Shown here piece after piece: positions 9,501 to 16,215 of a stretch of 17,283 nucleotides of DNA. The DNA comes from Burkholderiales bacterium (lineage in GTDB: Bacteria; Pseudomonadota; Gammaproteobacteria; Burkholderiales; Casimicrobiaceae): assembly GCA_031257235.1 (NCBI GenBank), contig JAIRPA010000135.1, positions 1-17,283 on the forward strand, given 5' to 3'. How positions within the stretch are numbered: position 1 is the first letter of the stretch; every line of letters begins with the position of its first letter. Both the position numbers and the translations under genes were made by a program. The notes under the pieces are model-generated. The model was not told the origin of the DNA, did no database searches, and worked only from the letters and a program-made list of their open reading frames with translations.

Positions 9501-12500
9501 TGCCCGCGTAGTCTTTTACACTGTCGCCACTCGCAGAATCAAGACTGCCCGTGATGATTAAATCGCCGGACGCAATGAGGGTATCGCCTTGATACGTATT
9601 GTTTCCCGATAAGGTTAAACCCACGCCGGATAAAGTCACCCCGCCCTCGCCGGACAACACCCCTGACACGGTATTGCCGGTGCTGCCTAAAGACACGATT
9701 TGATTGCCGCTGACGTTATTTAATATCCAGTCGTTCGCGTAATCAAGGTCTTGATTTAATTCAAGCGTGCCGCCGTTTAAGGTGTGATCGCCGTTGCCGA
9801 GGTTATCTGCCGCCATCAAGGATAAGGTGCCGCCGCTTTCAACCGTCACCGCACCGTCGCCGATTTTGCTGTCTGAGGCAATCTTCAATATGCCGCTTTC
9901 GACCACCGTGTTTCCCGTATAAGACGAAGCGTGATCGCCGCCGGCAATTTGCACGGTGTTGCTCCCCGCTTGTATCAGTGTTCCGGCAATGTTAAGGTTC
10001 GCACCGTTTAATAATTGTGTATCACTGCTTGAATGGGCAAACCGGATTGTATTATCCGCGGCAACCGTGATGGTTCCCGTATAACCGGTCGCCGACAATT
10101 CACCGACAATCCCTTCTAACACCAACGTGCTTGCCGTCCCGTCCACCATCATATTGCCGGTAAAGTTTTCTTGGTTGCCGGACAAAATCAGTTCATTTTC
10201 CGATTTTTGTTCGAGCGTTCCCTCGCCGGTAATATTGCCGCTTAAGGTTTGTGCCGTGCTACCGGTTTGATTAAACGTTAATGTGGCAAGACTTTCTATC
10301 ACAATACTTTCGTCTTCTGCCAATCGGCTGTCGCCTTCAATGATGAGGTTTCCTTCGGCAATCGTCGTCCCGCCGTCGTGCGAGATTGTTGCGTCTTTAA
10401 GCGACAGTGTCCCCGTGCCGGTTTTGGTCAACGCGCCCGCACCGTCTAACGTGATCCCCTCCATCGTGTAATGATTGTCGTCCACAAAGATTGTGCCGCC
10501 TCCCGTGCCTATCGTCCAGTCTTGGGTATAAACGGTATTGTCGTCACCGATCAACGATAACGTCCCTCCTGCCAAGGTGTGGGTTTGCGTGCCGGAACCT
10601 AAATGGTGATCGTCGGCAAGCGCTATCGTCGCGCCGCTATTCACCGTCACGGACGCGGAATCCGCAACACTGCCTGACAACGCAAAGGCAAGCGTTCCGC
10701 CGGAGACGATCGTGTCACCCGTATAAGTATTCTCGCCGGCGATCGTCAACGTGCCGTCGCCGGATTGGGTGAATCCTCCCGACCCTGACACCACCCCCGT
10801 ATAAGAAAGATCGTCCGAGCGACAAAACGCCACCGCTCCATTGTTGACAATATCGCCGACGATGCTCCCCGTGGTGCCGTTATTGCCGATTCGCAAGGTG
10901 CCGGCGGACACGGTGGTCTGCCCGGTATAAGTATTTTCTCCGGTCAGGGTTAATGTATTATTCCCGTCTTTGGTGAGCGAGCCTGACCCCGAAATAATCT
11001 GATCAAACGTCACGGCATCCGAGCGGTTAAAGGTCACGTTCGCGTTATTGATAATATTTTGCGCAAGGCTTCCGACGGTGCCGCCGTTGCCGATTTGCAA
11101 GGTGCCTTCGGCCACGGTGGCCGTTCCCGTATAACTGCCATTCTCACCCGTCAACACCAATGTGCCGTTGCCTTCTTTGGTGAATCCGTCGTCCCCGCAT
11201 AAATTGCCGGCCAGAATTTGATTGCCGGCTTCGGTCTTGATGATCCCCGCGCCGTCAATTTCCCATTGAGTGGCGTAGGTAGTGCCGGAGGCCCCCACCA
11301 ACGCCAAGGTGCCGCCCGATAATTGGTGCGTGGGTGTGGCACCGATGTTGCCGTTTCCGGCAAGCTCTACGGTCGCGCCTGTGCCCACGGATAACGCCAG
11401 CGTTGAGGCAAGACTGCCGGATGCGCCAAACGCCAGTGTGCCTTCGGAAAGCGTCACCCCGCCCGTGAAGTTGTTGGCGGCGGTTAATGTTAATTTGCCT
11501 GTGCCGGTCTTGTTGATGCCGCCGGCGCCCGTGATCTGCCCACCAAACGTCACATTGATGGCGTCGCCTTGATCATCCGCCCCCACCTCAAGGTTGACGG
11601 TTTGCCCCGCGCTTGTGGTGAGTTTGGCAATATTCGCGTTGCCGCTTGCCGCATAGCCAAACGCAATCTGCTCAAAGTTTAAAACTTCACTAATCGAGGT
11701 CGGTGCCGCAGTTAAATTCAACACGTTGCCGGTGAATAAATCCGCACCCGTGCCGCCCCCCCCATACAGTTTTCCGGTGATGATCACGCCCTCACCCACA
11801 TTGACAATATTGTCGGTCGCAAGACTACCCGTCGAGCTGACATAACCGCCATAAACATCTTTGGCAAACGATGCGCCGCTTAATGTCAGAACGTTCGCGG
11901 TGGCGTTTGCCTGACTGCTGTATCCGGCGAAGACATTATCCGCCACAGTAATGCGATGATCGGCGTTGCCGGTAATGGTGACCTCGTTTTCTGCCGCATG
12001 TCCAACATAATGACCATCGACGCTCAAATAGCCGGACGTATAACCTCCATATATTTGCCCCGAGACGGTGATCCCTGCGTCCGCCCCGCTTGTAAGGACG
12101 ACTTTGTTTTTGCTCGCCACGCCGTTATCGGTTTTTCCGCCATAAATTTCGCTACCGCTTAACACCAAGTTGGTGTTGGAGGTGTTGGCAATGGTGACGA
12201 TGTTTTCGTTGGAAGTATAATCACCTGAAACACTTGCGCCCCAAATCCTTCCGGTGATATTCATCGCGCCGGAGTTTGTTTTTTGGATGTCCACCACATT
12301 TCTAAGAACATCACCGTACCCAAAAGAGTACACGCCGTACACATTGCCGGTGGAGCTGTCGATTAAATGAACTTCGTGATCTAAAACCGTTTGCGTCTTG
12401 CCGCTGGTGCGCTGTATCACATACGCGCCATACACTTGAACAATCGTGCTGTTGGTCACCGTGATCACATTGTGTTGAAGCGTGACATCGTCCCTTCCGG

Positions 12501-13554
12501 AAGAAATAACACCGTACCCGGAAATATTGCCGATGGAGGCATTGGTGATGGTCACGGTGTTGTCTTTTGCCGTCATGTCTCTGGCGTTGCTGCCCACAAA
12601 AGCACCGGCAATCGAGCCGCTGATATAGTTCAGGGTTTTTGACCCGCCGCCGGTCAGTGTCACACTGTTATCGTGGATGGTACCGCCCGTGCCGTTGGCC
12701 GATGCGCCAAAAGTATTGCCGTCTAAAACACCGGCGGTGATGGTCACGGTGTTGTTATAGACATCCCCGGTGCCGCCGTTCGCGCTGCCCAGAGTGGCCA
12801 ACTCGCCGCCGACGGCCACCACACCCCCCGCTCCTCCTAGCCCTAAAGTGCCGCCGTCAATCACGACGGTATTGTTATAAACGTCGCCGGCTTTTGCCTG
12901 ACTAAAGCCGCCATGCGCCCCCCAGTTCGCCGTACCGCCGCTGACGATCACATGATTATCGTAGACGTTACTGACTCCGGTATCGGCGCCCGGCGAGCTG
13001 TAAGCACCAAATAGGCCGCCCACTCCACCGGAGTTGGTCGGCTCGACGATTGAGCCGCCGGTCATGGTTGCGGTGTTGCCAAATATATCTCCCGCTCCTA
13101 CCGAGTTATGTCCGGCGATCGCGTTTTTACTGTCCACTGTTCCGCTGTTGAAATAAAGATTGTTGCCGGACACGGTGGCGTTGGGTGTCGAGGAAGGCGC
13201 CGACGCACCATAGATATTATTTTTGGTGGTGTTGCTGCCATACGAAAACGTCAAAGAATTATTGTTCGGGTCACCGTTGTGATTGGTGCTGGCGTTTGCT
13301 CCCGTAGAATTGCCATAAGCCTCTCTGTCTTTGTCGGCGGCGGAAAAAGTGAGATCGCCCGCAAAGCTCGGTGCGGCAAACAATGCCGCAATCGAGACAA
13401 AGAGCAACAAAGGCGTAAACAATTTGCGCTTGCTCCCGCGGGGTTTGGCACACTTATCCCTATGGGCATGCCCTTCCCATGAATGAGGGTGATTGATCGA
13501 CAAGGCAAGGCTTGGCCTGCTCGTATTAAACGCGCGCGTGTTTAGGTTGTCCAT
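6529..13554 (-). CDS. Giant autotransporter (type Va), PATR repeats and C-terminal beta-barrel
   Basis: A 2341-residue protein. ATG 13554 is supported by GGAG seven bases upstream. A 45-residue charged N-extension (His-rich at 22-31) precedes a signal peptide core (LFTPLLLFVSIAALFAA) with likely cleavage after A65 (SFA/GDL). Residues ~66-660 contain about a dozen loose repeats with NNTVTI-type strands alternating with VYGGY/GGVV-type turns. From ~678 to ~1960 there are about twelve autotransporter-associated (PATR) repeats, such as LTLTGENTYTGQTTVSAGTL, predicted to form a beta-helix. A proline-rich linker (YTPPSPSPNP, from 2026) and a helix (ISEGALAGVAFL) lead into a ~265-residue barrel (from GLHLFG at 2077) ending YRW, as in outer-membrane barrels. 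By family it is exported by Sec and displayed at the cell surface. No protease or lipase motif was seen, so adhesion or aggregation is an inference. Two cysteines (C786, C911) are unusual for a passenger. Confidence 0.95.
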   Translation of the reverse strand: MDNLNTRAFNTSRPSLALSINHPHSWEGHAHRDKCAKPRGSKRKLFTPLLLFVSIAALFAAPSFAGDLTFSAADKDREAYGNSTGANASTNHNGDPNNNSLTFSYGSNTTKNNIYGASAPSSTPNATVSGNNLYFNSGTVDSKNAIAGHNSVGAGDIFGNTATMTGGSIVEPTNSGGVGGLFGAYSSPGADTGVSNVYDNHVIVSGGTANWGAHGGFSQAKAGDVYNNTVVIDGGTLGLGGAGGVVAVGGELATLGSANGGTGDVYNNTVTITAGVLDGNTFGASANGTGGTIHDNSVTLTGGGSKTLNYISGSIAGAFVGSNARDMTAKDNTVTITNASIGNISGYGVISSGRDDVTLQHNVITVTNSTIVQVYGAYVIQRTSGKTQTVLDHEVHLIDSSTGNVYGVYSFGYGDVLRNVVDIQKTNSGAMNITGRIWGASVSGDYTSNENIVTIANTSNTNLVLSGSEIYGGKTDNGVASKNKVVLTSGADAGITVSGQIYGGYTSGYLSVDGHYVGHAAENEVTITGNADHRITVADNVFAGYSSQANATANVLTLSGASFAKDVYGGYVSSTGSLATDNIVNVGEGVIITGKLYGGGGTGADLFTGNVLNLTAAPTSISEVLNFEQIAFGYAASGNANIAKLTTSAGQTVNLEVGADDQGDAINVTFGGQITGAGGINKTGTGKLTLTAANNFTGGVTLSEGTLAFGASGSLASTLALSVGTGATVELAGNGNIGATPTHQLSGGTLALVGASGTTYATQWEIDGAGIIKTEAGNQILAGNLCGDDGFTKEGNGTLVLTGENGSYTGTATVAEGTLQIGNGGTVGSLAQNIINNANVTFNRSDAVTFDQIISGSGSLTKDGNNTLTLTGENTYTGQTTVSAGTLRIGNNGTTGSIVGDIVNNGAVAFCRSDDLSYTGVVSGSGGFTQSGDGTLTIAGENTYTGDTIVSGGTLAFALSGSVADSASVTVNSGATIALADDHHLGSGTQTHTLAGGTLSLIGDDNTVYTQDWTIGTGGGTIFVDDNHYTMEGITLDGAGALTKTGTGTLSLKDATISHDGGTTIAEGNLIIEGDSRLAEDESIVIESLATLTFNQTGSTAQTLSGNITGEGTLEQKSENELILSGNQENFTGNMMVDGTASTLVLEGIVGELSATGYTGTITVAADNTIRFAHSSSDTQLLNGANLNIAGTLIQAGSNTVQIAGGDHASSYTGNTVVESGILKIASDSKIGDGAVTVESGGTLSLMAADNLGNGDHTLNGGTLELNQDLDYANDWILNNVSGNQIVSLGSTGNTVSGVLSGEGGVTLSGVGLTLSGNNTYQGDTLIASGDLIITGSLDSASGDSVKDYAGNITMSGAGNLIFNQTSDQTLSGSSLTLGNLIKSNTGVLTLDGETQSADRVTVTAGGLTIGDGKKLAIADAFSSGNGTVLTFNAASDENEVAMTAGTADLADGTILDIHLTGNESVNDDLYLITATDAGSFGATDTTKIVLNVDGTTYSIPDESRYLDVHLKIDDVPSGKNLMMEYGLVWYKPDANAHGTFDIGSLGFTLGENDTLDNSTTVSTPTAFNWNGKDLTKKGEGTLTLKGKNTYDGVTHITNGELLIDGNGELGHRAAGDPDYQQNIVLEDALAQTFGKLTLRQNAGITQTLSGNLISHSANSELVKEGDATLVLAASSDNSQYQGKITVKQGILSVSADHNIGLGVNTIAGGTLQLSAGNYSKDWVLENDQSDIRVVSDTATVSGALNGEGGLFKTGGGVLDLTGVNSYTGETIVEEGILKGNIASGTHLTLHNDATYDGTNAARIIGTLTSDSADTTLVNPNGVFVQEGNFAGVISDAGSLTKVSSGTLTLSGVNTYTGETIVQEGTLLMESGSAMASDRIILDGGATLDVIAMDNPPAIHHLYIENITPGVPANYHGTLMADGADLYFPLPYDFTTDDTMLYVTGGDAHIDGATLNISVNGGTPIWEVGNELTLIQTADGQVIGTPVNTKAELFVGTTLHFTFDVLTDDQRLYLNTLSTHDEVEEYTPPSPSPNPVLDQAKAISEGALAGVAFLTDAGGLAADQGFAKDENPLERRGLHLFGVVSGGTSKYETGSSVKTRGVSLVTGATTALDNVTVGGFVEWGNGSADTENTFPSHRVKGDADLRYYGVGVLGRWDHPNGFYVNGLLRAGRIENKFSTEDFLVLNTPQHANYTLKALYVGAQVGGGYGWKINETGSLDLYGRLIWTRQNAKDTQLSSGETLKFSAINSERVKVGARYLWNASESVKPYAGLAWEHDFGGKAKVSTNGQDIPAATLKGGSAIGEAGVSVSGVGSWSFDLALTGYVGKRDGVTGSAKAVYRW

Positions 13555-13561
13555 GATGGCA

Positions 13562-13565
13562 CTCC
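13562..13565 (-). promoter_or_regulatory. Ribosome binding site GGAG of the autotransporter
   Basis: On the minus strand GGAG is followed by TGCCATC and then ATG (7-base spacing). This fixes the start at 13554 and makes the 45-residue extension before the signal peptide part of the protein. Confidence 0.7.
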
Positions 13566-13735
13566 ATATTTAGGGGGAAAAATAAAGTGCGGAATTGCTT
13601 TGCCTAAAAGGAAAGGCGAAAGGGGAAATCGCCGCAACCAAGTGCGAATTTACTACCGATGATTTGCCTTTTAAAGAAGAGGCAAGGATTCATTTGTAAA
13701 AAAGCGTATTTGCGCCTAAAAATGAGACAAGGGTT

Positions 13736-13777
13736 TCAGAAATCAGAGGTCAGGGATCAGGAATCAGGAATCAGTGC
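13736..13777. repeat. TCAGRRN heptamer array, 6 units
   Basis: TCAG occurs at 13736, 13743, 13750, 13757, 13764 and 13771, always 7 bases apart (units TCAGAAA, TCAGAGG, TCAGGGA, TCAGGAA, TCAGGAA, TCAGTGC). It is a variable-number tandem repeat in comparison with copy A. Confidence 0.75.
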
Positions 13778-13783
13778 GTCGTC

Positions 13784-13821
13784 ATTCTGCGCGAAGGCGC
13801 GTAGCGCCGAAGTCGCAGAAT
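13784..13821. repeat. Two-tier hairpin ATTCTGCG...CGCAGAAT, copy B
   Basis: The outer arms (13784-13791 and 13814-13821) are the same as in copy A. The inner stem is GGCGC/GCGCC (13796-13800, 13804-13808) with the loop GTA. The change in the inner stem keeps base pairing. Confidence 0.75.
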
Positions 13822-13828
13822 CCAAGCC

Positions 13829-13878
13829 CTCTTTATAAAAGGGGGTGGCTACGAAGTAGCCGGGGGTTTGCATCATCC
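13829..13878. repeat. 50-base insertion in repeat copy B
   Basis: Alignment to copy A shows 50 extra bases between AATCCAAGCC and GCCGTTTATAC. The insert contains a perfect GGCTAC-GAA-GTAGCC hairpin (13847-13861) and a G-rich tract. It resembles a small independent palindromic repeat nested in the larger one. Confidence 0.65.
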
Positions 13879-13889
13879 GCCGTTTATAC

Positions 13890-13921
13890 AAAAAAGTATC
13901 GGGCTTTGCCCGTACTTTTTT
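13890..13921. terminator. Hairpin AAAAAAGTA-GGGC-TTT-GCCC-TACTTTTTT, copy 2
   Basis: It is identical to 6446-6477. A/T arms surround a G/C core, giving a possible bidirectional terminator. It would backstop the clpA-rlmJ transcript before the autotransporter leader. Confidence 0.65.
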
Positions 13922-13933
13922 GGAAACTATTTC

Positions 13934-13963
13934 CGCCCAAAAGTAGGGTTTTACTTTTGGGCG
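13934..13963 (-). terminator. Hairpin downstream of rlmJ
   Basis: CGCCCAAAAGT pairs with ACTTTTGGGCG (11 bp), starting 8 bases after the rlmJ stop. It is the same stem as at 6253 and 6490. Its position suggests termination of, or 3'-end protection for, the clpA-rlmJ unit. Confidence 0.65.
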
Positions 13964-13971
13964 AATGGTTT

Positions 13972-14841
13972 TTACTTTTTGCCGAATGGCTCCTCCAATA
14001 CAAACGCCGCACCGTCATCCTGCCCTAAGCGTCTGACCAGATAAGGCATCACTTCCGACAAACGCTTATTTAATGTCCACGGAGGATTGCCGATCAACAC
14101 CCCGCTCCCGAACATGCCATAGCCTTCAATCGCCGGTCGTTTGACCGTCAACGCCACATGAAGCGTGCGCGCAAAAGGCAACTTGTGAAATTGTTGAATC
14201 ATGCGCGTGACCTCCGCTCTTTTTAAACACGGATACCATAACATATAAATACCGGTGGCAAAGCGAGCCAGCGCGTCGCGCAAGGCAACGATGACCTCTT
14301 TGTAATCGTTTTTGATTTCGTAAGAAGGATCAATCAGAATCAAACCGCGCCTTGATACCGGCGGCAAGGTGGCTTTGAGCCCTTGAAAACCGTCGCCGTG
14401 ATCGCACAGCGTCTTGACAGTGGAAGGGTTGGCGTTCATGGTTTTTTTTAACAACGCAAAATCCGTCGTGTGCATCTCAAACAAACGCAAAAGGTCGGTG
14501 GCGCGCGCCATTCTTTGCGCCAGCAAAGGCGAGCCCGGATAATAACGCAGCACTTTGGATTGCGGTGCCGTTTGTTGAAAAGACTTGATCAAATCAAGAT
14601 AACGCGCCACCGGTTCGGGGGCATCTTGTCTTCCCCATAACTTGGCAATGCCGGTGGACGATTCTTCGTTTTGCGCGGCAAAACCGTGATCTAAGGCGTA
14701 AAGCCCTGCGCCTGCGTGAGTGTCGATATAACTGTAAGGTTTATCTTTTTGATTAAGATGGGTTAAAAGCTCAACCAAGACAATATGTTTTAATACATCC
14801 GCGTGATTGCCGGCATGAAAGGCGTGTCGATAACTTAACAT
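13972..14841 (-). CDS. rlmJ: 23S rRNA (adenine(2030)-N6)-methyltransferase RlmJ
   Basis: A 289-residue SAM-dependent methyltransferase that methylates A2030 of 23S rRNA (E. coli enzyme ~280 residues). The family N-terminus MLSYRHAFHAGNHADVLKH is intact. YIDTHAGAG at 38-46 is the SAM-binding motif, YYPGSPLLAQR is at 100-110, and RRGLILIDPSYE (164-175) carries the catalytic DPxY motif (DPSY here, DPPY in E. coli). RFATGIYMLWYP and GNPPW also match the family. The start ATG overlaps the end of yihY in ATGTTAA (7 bases), so translation is probably coupled. It is the last gene of the minus-strand cluster and is followed by a hairpin. Confidence 0.97.
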   Translation of the reverse strand: MLSYRHAFHAGNHADVLKHIVLVELLTHLNQKDKPYSYIDTHAGAGLYALDHGFAAQNEESSTGIAKLWGRQDAPEPVARYLDLIKSFQQTAPQSKVLRYYPGSPLLAQRMARATDLLRLFEMHTTDFALLKKTMNANPSTVKTLCDHGDGFQGLKATLPPVSRRGLILIDPSYEIKNDYKEVIVALRDALARFATGIYMLWYPCLKRAEVTRMIQQFHKLPFARTLHVALTVKRPAIEGYGMFGSGVLIGNPPWTLNKRLSEVMPYLVRRLGQDDGAAFVLEEPFGKK

Positions 14842-16073
14842 CCGTGTTCCTGTTTAATTTGTTCTGAAAATGTTTTCAACGACACATTCAAAGAATCGAA
14901 AAGCGGCTGTAATAAGCGCCCTAATTTTTGTTCGATTTCCGCCCCCGGGTTGAAGGGTTGCCCGTCAATAAAAATACGCATCACGTCCGAGAGTTTGAGA
15001 TGCTCGGCACTCATTTTTAACACCCAAGTGTCTCCCTGCTGTTCCCCGCCCTGTTGAACAAAACCTTTTTGCGCCAACTCGTCGAGCAAATAGTAAAGCT
15101 GTTCATCGGCAACGTTTAATATACGGCGCAGTTTCGTCACGGAAATCGAGCCGCCCTTTTTTTGTTCTTCGTAAAGAATCAATAGAATTTCGATCGCGTC
15201 TTGAAAATTGCGTCGAAAGTCCGGCACCCGTCGCCAAGCCGCACCGCGCCAATAAGACATCGAGGCCGCCACAATCGCGCCCGCCAACACAATCAACCAC
15301 AAGCAATACAACCAAAGCAAGAACACCGGCAAACTTGCAAACGCGCCGTAAATCAATTGATACGAGGCGATTTTGTTGACGTACCAAGAAAACGCGACCC
15401 GCGCGATTTCAATGAATATCGCCGCCGTGATCGCGCCAAAAAAAGCGTGACGCAATCGCACGGCGCGGTTGGGGACAAAGCGATACATCAAAAGCAAAAA
15501 CAAGGTGGTGACGATCAGTGAGTTGGTATGTTGAAGCACCACATTGGGGAGATGAACGGAGGAAGTCATCGGCAACGAATGGTTGATCCACCGCCATAAC
15601 GTAAAACCAATACCGATCAACAAAGGTCCTAACGTTAAAATCATCCAATACACCAACAACTGTAAGCGCAACGGGCGGGATTTTTTAACGCACCAAATGC
15701 CGTTGAAAGCATCCTCAATGGTACGCAACAGCATCAACGCCACAACCGCCAGCACAATCAACCCCGGCGCCGTCAAATTGCCGACGTTACTGATGAACGC
15801 GTTTAAATAGTCTCCGACTTTTTCCACGTATTCCGGCACCAACGCGCCGAACACCAAATGCTGAAACCGCGATTTAAAATCCGAGAAAACCGGAAACGCC
15901 GACAAGACAATCAGTGCCACCGTAAAAAACGGAACAATCGCCAACAACATCGTGAAGGTTAAACTTGCCGCCACCCGTGTCATTTTGAGTTCTATCGTTT
16001 GCCGAACGACAAACCGCGCAAAATCCAAAATCGGATAGCGTCGTGAAAGAGAAGAGATGAAAGAAAGGGTCAT
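14835..16073 (-). CDS. yihY: YihY/UPF0761 family inner-membrane protein
   Basis: A 412-residue protein from ATG 16073. About six membrane segments (~36-62, 104-120, 138-160, 184-200, 208-230, 240-270) form the YihY/BrkB-like domain, with LLVYWMILTLGPLLIGIGF and SYQLIYGAFASLPVFLLWLY typical of the family. Residues ~290-355 form a predicted cytoplasmic winged-helix segment (ISVTKLRRILNVADEQLYYL), an extension seen in betaproteobacterial members. The old name 'ribonuclease BN' is a misassignment; the molecular function is unknown. The frame is open to ATG 16121 (428 residues), but that start lies inside the 41-residue ORF upstream. I chose 16073, which begins 16 bases after that ORF's stop and agrees with family N-termini. 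Neither start has a clear ribosome site, so re-initiation after the upstream ORF is plausible. Confidence 0.93.
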   Translation of the reverse strand: MTLSFISSLSRRYPILDFARFVVRQTIELKMTRVAASLTFTMLLAIVPFFTVALIVLSAFPVFSDFKSRFQHLVFGALVPEYVEKVGDYLNAFISNVGNLTAPGLIVLAVVALMLLRTIEDAFNGIWCVKKSRPLRLQLLVYWMILTLGPLLIGIGFTLWRWINHSLPMTSSVHLPNVVLQHTNSLIVTTLFLLLMYRFVPNRAVRLRHAFFGAITAAIFIEIARVAFSWYVNKIASYQLIYGAFASLPVFLLWLYCLWLIVLAGAIVAASMSYWRGAAWRRVPDFRRNFQDAIEILLILYEEQKKGGSISVTKLRRILNVADEQLYYLLDELAQKGFVQQGGEQQGDTWVLKMSAEHLKLSDVMRIFIDGQPFNPGAEIEQKLGRLLQPLFDSLNVSLKTFSEQIKQEHGC

Positions 16074-16089
16074 GGTCGATTGCTGTGGG

Positions 16090-16215
16090 TTAATCTTGAC
16101 AAGTATCCGCGAGAAGAGCATCTAAACGATTGGCAGCTTCAGGCGGGTTGAACACCTCACCATCGCGGTCACGGTCATCTGTAATATCTTTTATTTGCAA
16201 TGCTTTAATTTCCAT
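16090..16215 (-). CDS. Small ORF, 41 residues, unknown function
   Basis: The frame begins MEIKALQIKDITDDRD and ends LLADTCQD. Its ATG overlaps the stop of the preceding small ORF by one base (TAATG), a classic coupling arrangement. It ends 16 bases before the chosen yihY start. The product is small and acidic with no membrane segment; NPPEAANRLDALLAD could form a helix. I recognise no family. At ~43% GC (hand count) it lies between its AT-rich neighbour and yihY. It may be a real coupled gene or the remnant of a longer one. Confidence 0.45.
   Translation of the reverse strand: MEIKALQIKDITDDRDRDGEVFNPPEAANRLDALLADTCQD

Larger units (their letters stand above)
13736..13966. repeat. Composite intergenic repeat, copy B
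   Basis: This copy has the same module order and direction as 6360-6522, but with six instead of three heptamers, a re-paired inner stem in the first hairpin, and an extra 50 bases (13829-13878). Its last hairpin sits 8 bases after the rlmJ stop, just as copy A's sits 9 bases after the autotransporter stop. Confidence 0.8.
13555..13971. other. Intergenic region between rlmJ and the autotransporter
   Basis: The half near the autotransporter (13555-13735) is its leader and must hold the promoter. I see no good -35/-10 pair. It contains a 6-bp inverted repeat TTGCCT/AGGCAA around 13673-13695 and two similar stretches, AAGTGCGGAATT (13585-13596) and AAGTGCGAATTT (13640-13651). The other half (13736-13966) is composite repeat copy B. 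No gene is seen. Confidence 0.6.

Noticed and set aside
13585..13593. AAGTGCGGA resembling the Pasteurellaceae uptake signal AAGTGCGGT
   Set aside because: It is a single near match in 17 kb; a real uptake sequence would recur many times, and the genes look betaproteobacterial.
13736..13777. Regular heptamer array considered as a CRISPR-like array
   Set aside because: The units are contiguous 7-mers with no spacers, and there are no cas genes nearby.
6360..13966. Flanking repeats considered as insertion-sequence ends or att sites of an integrated element
   Set aside because: There is no transposase, integrase or terminal inverted-repeat pair, and both copies fit directly at gene 3' ends as terminator-like modules.
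15201..15521. 106-codon plus-strand frame inside yihY
   Set aside because: It is antisense to the membrane domain; the Arg/Gln-rich product is typical of a shadow of Leu/Ala-rich coding sequence.
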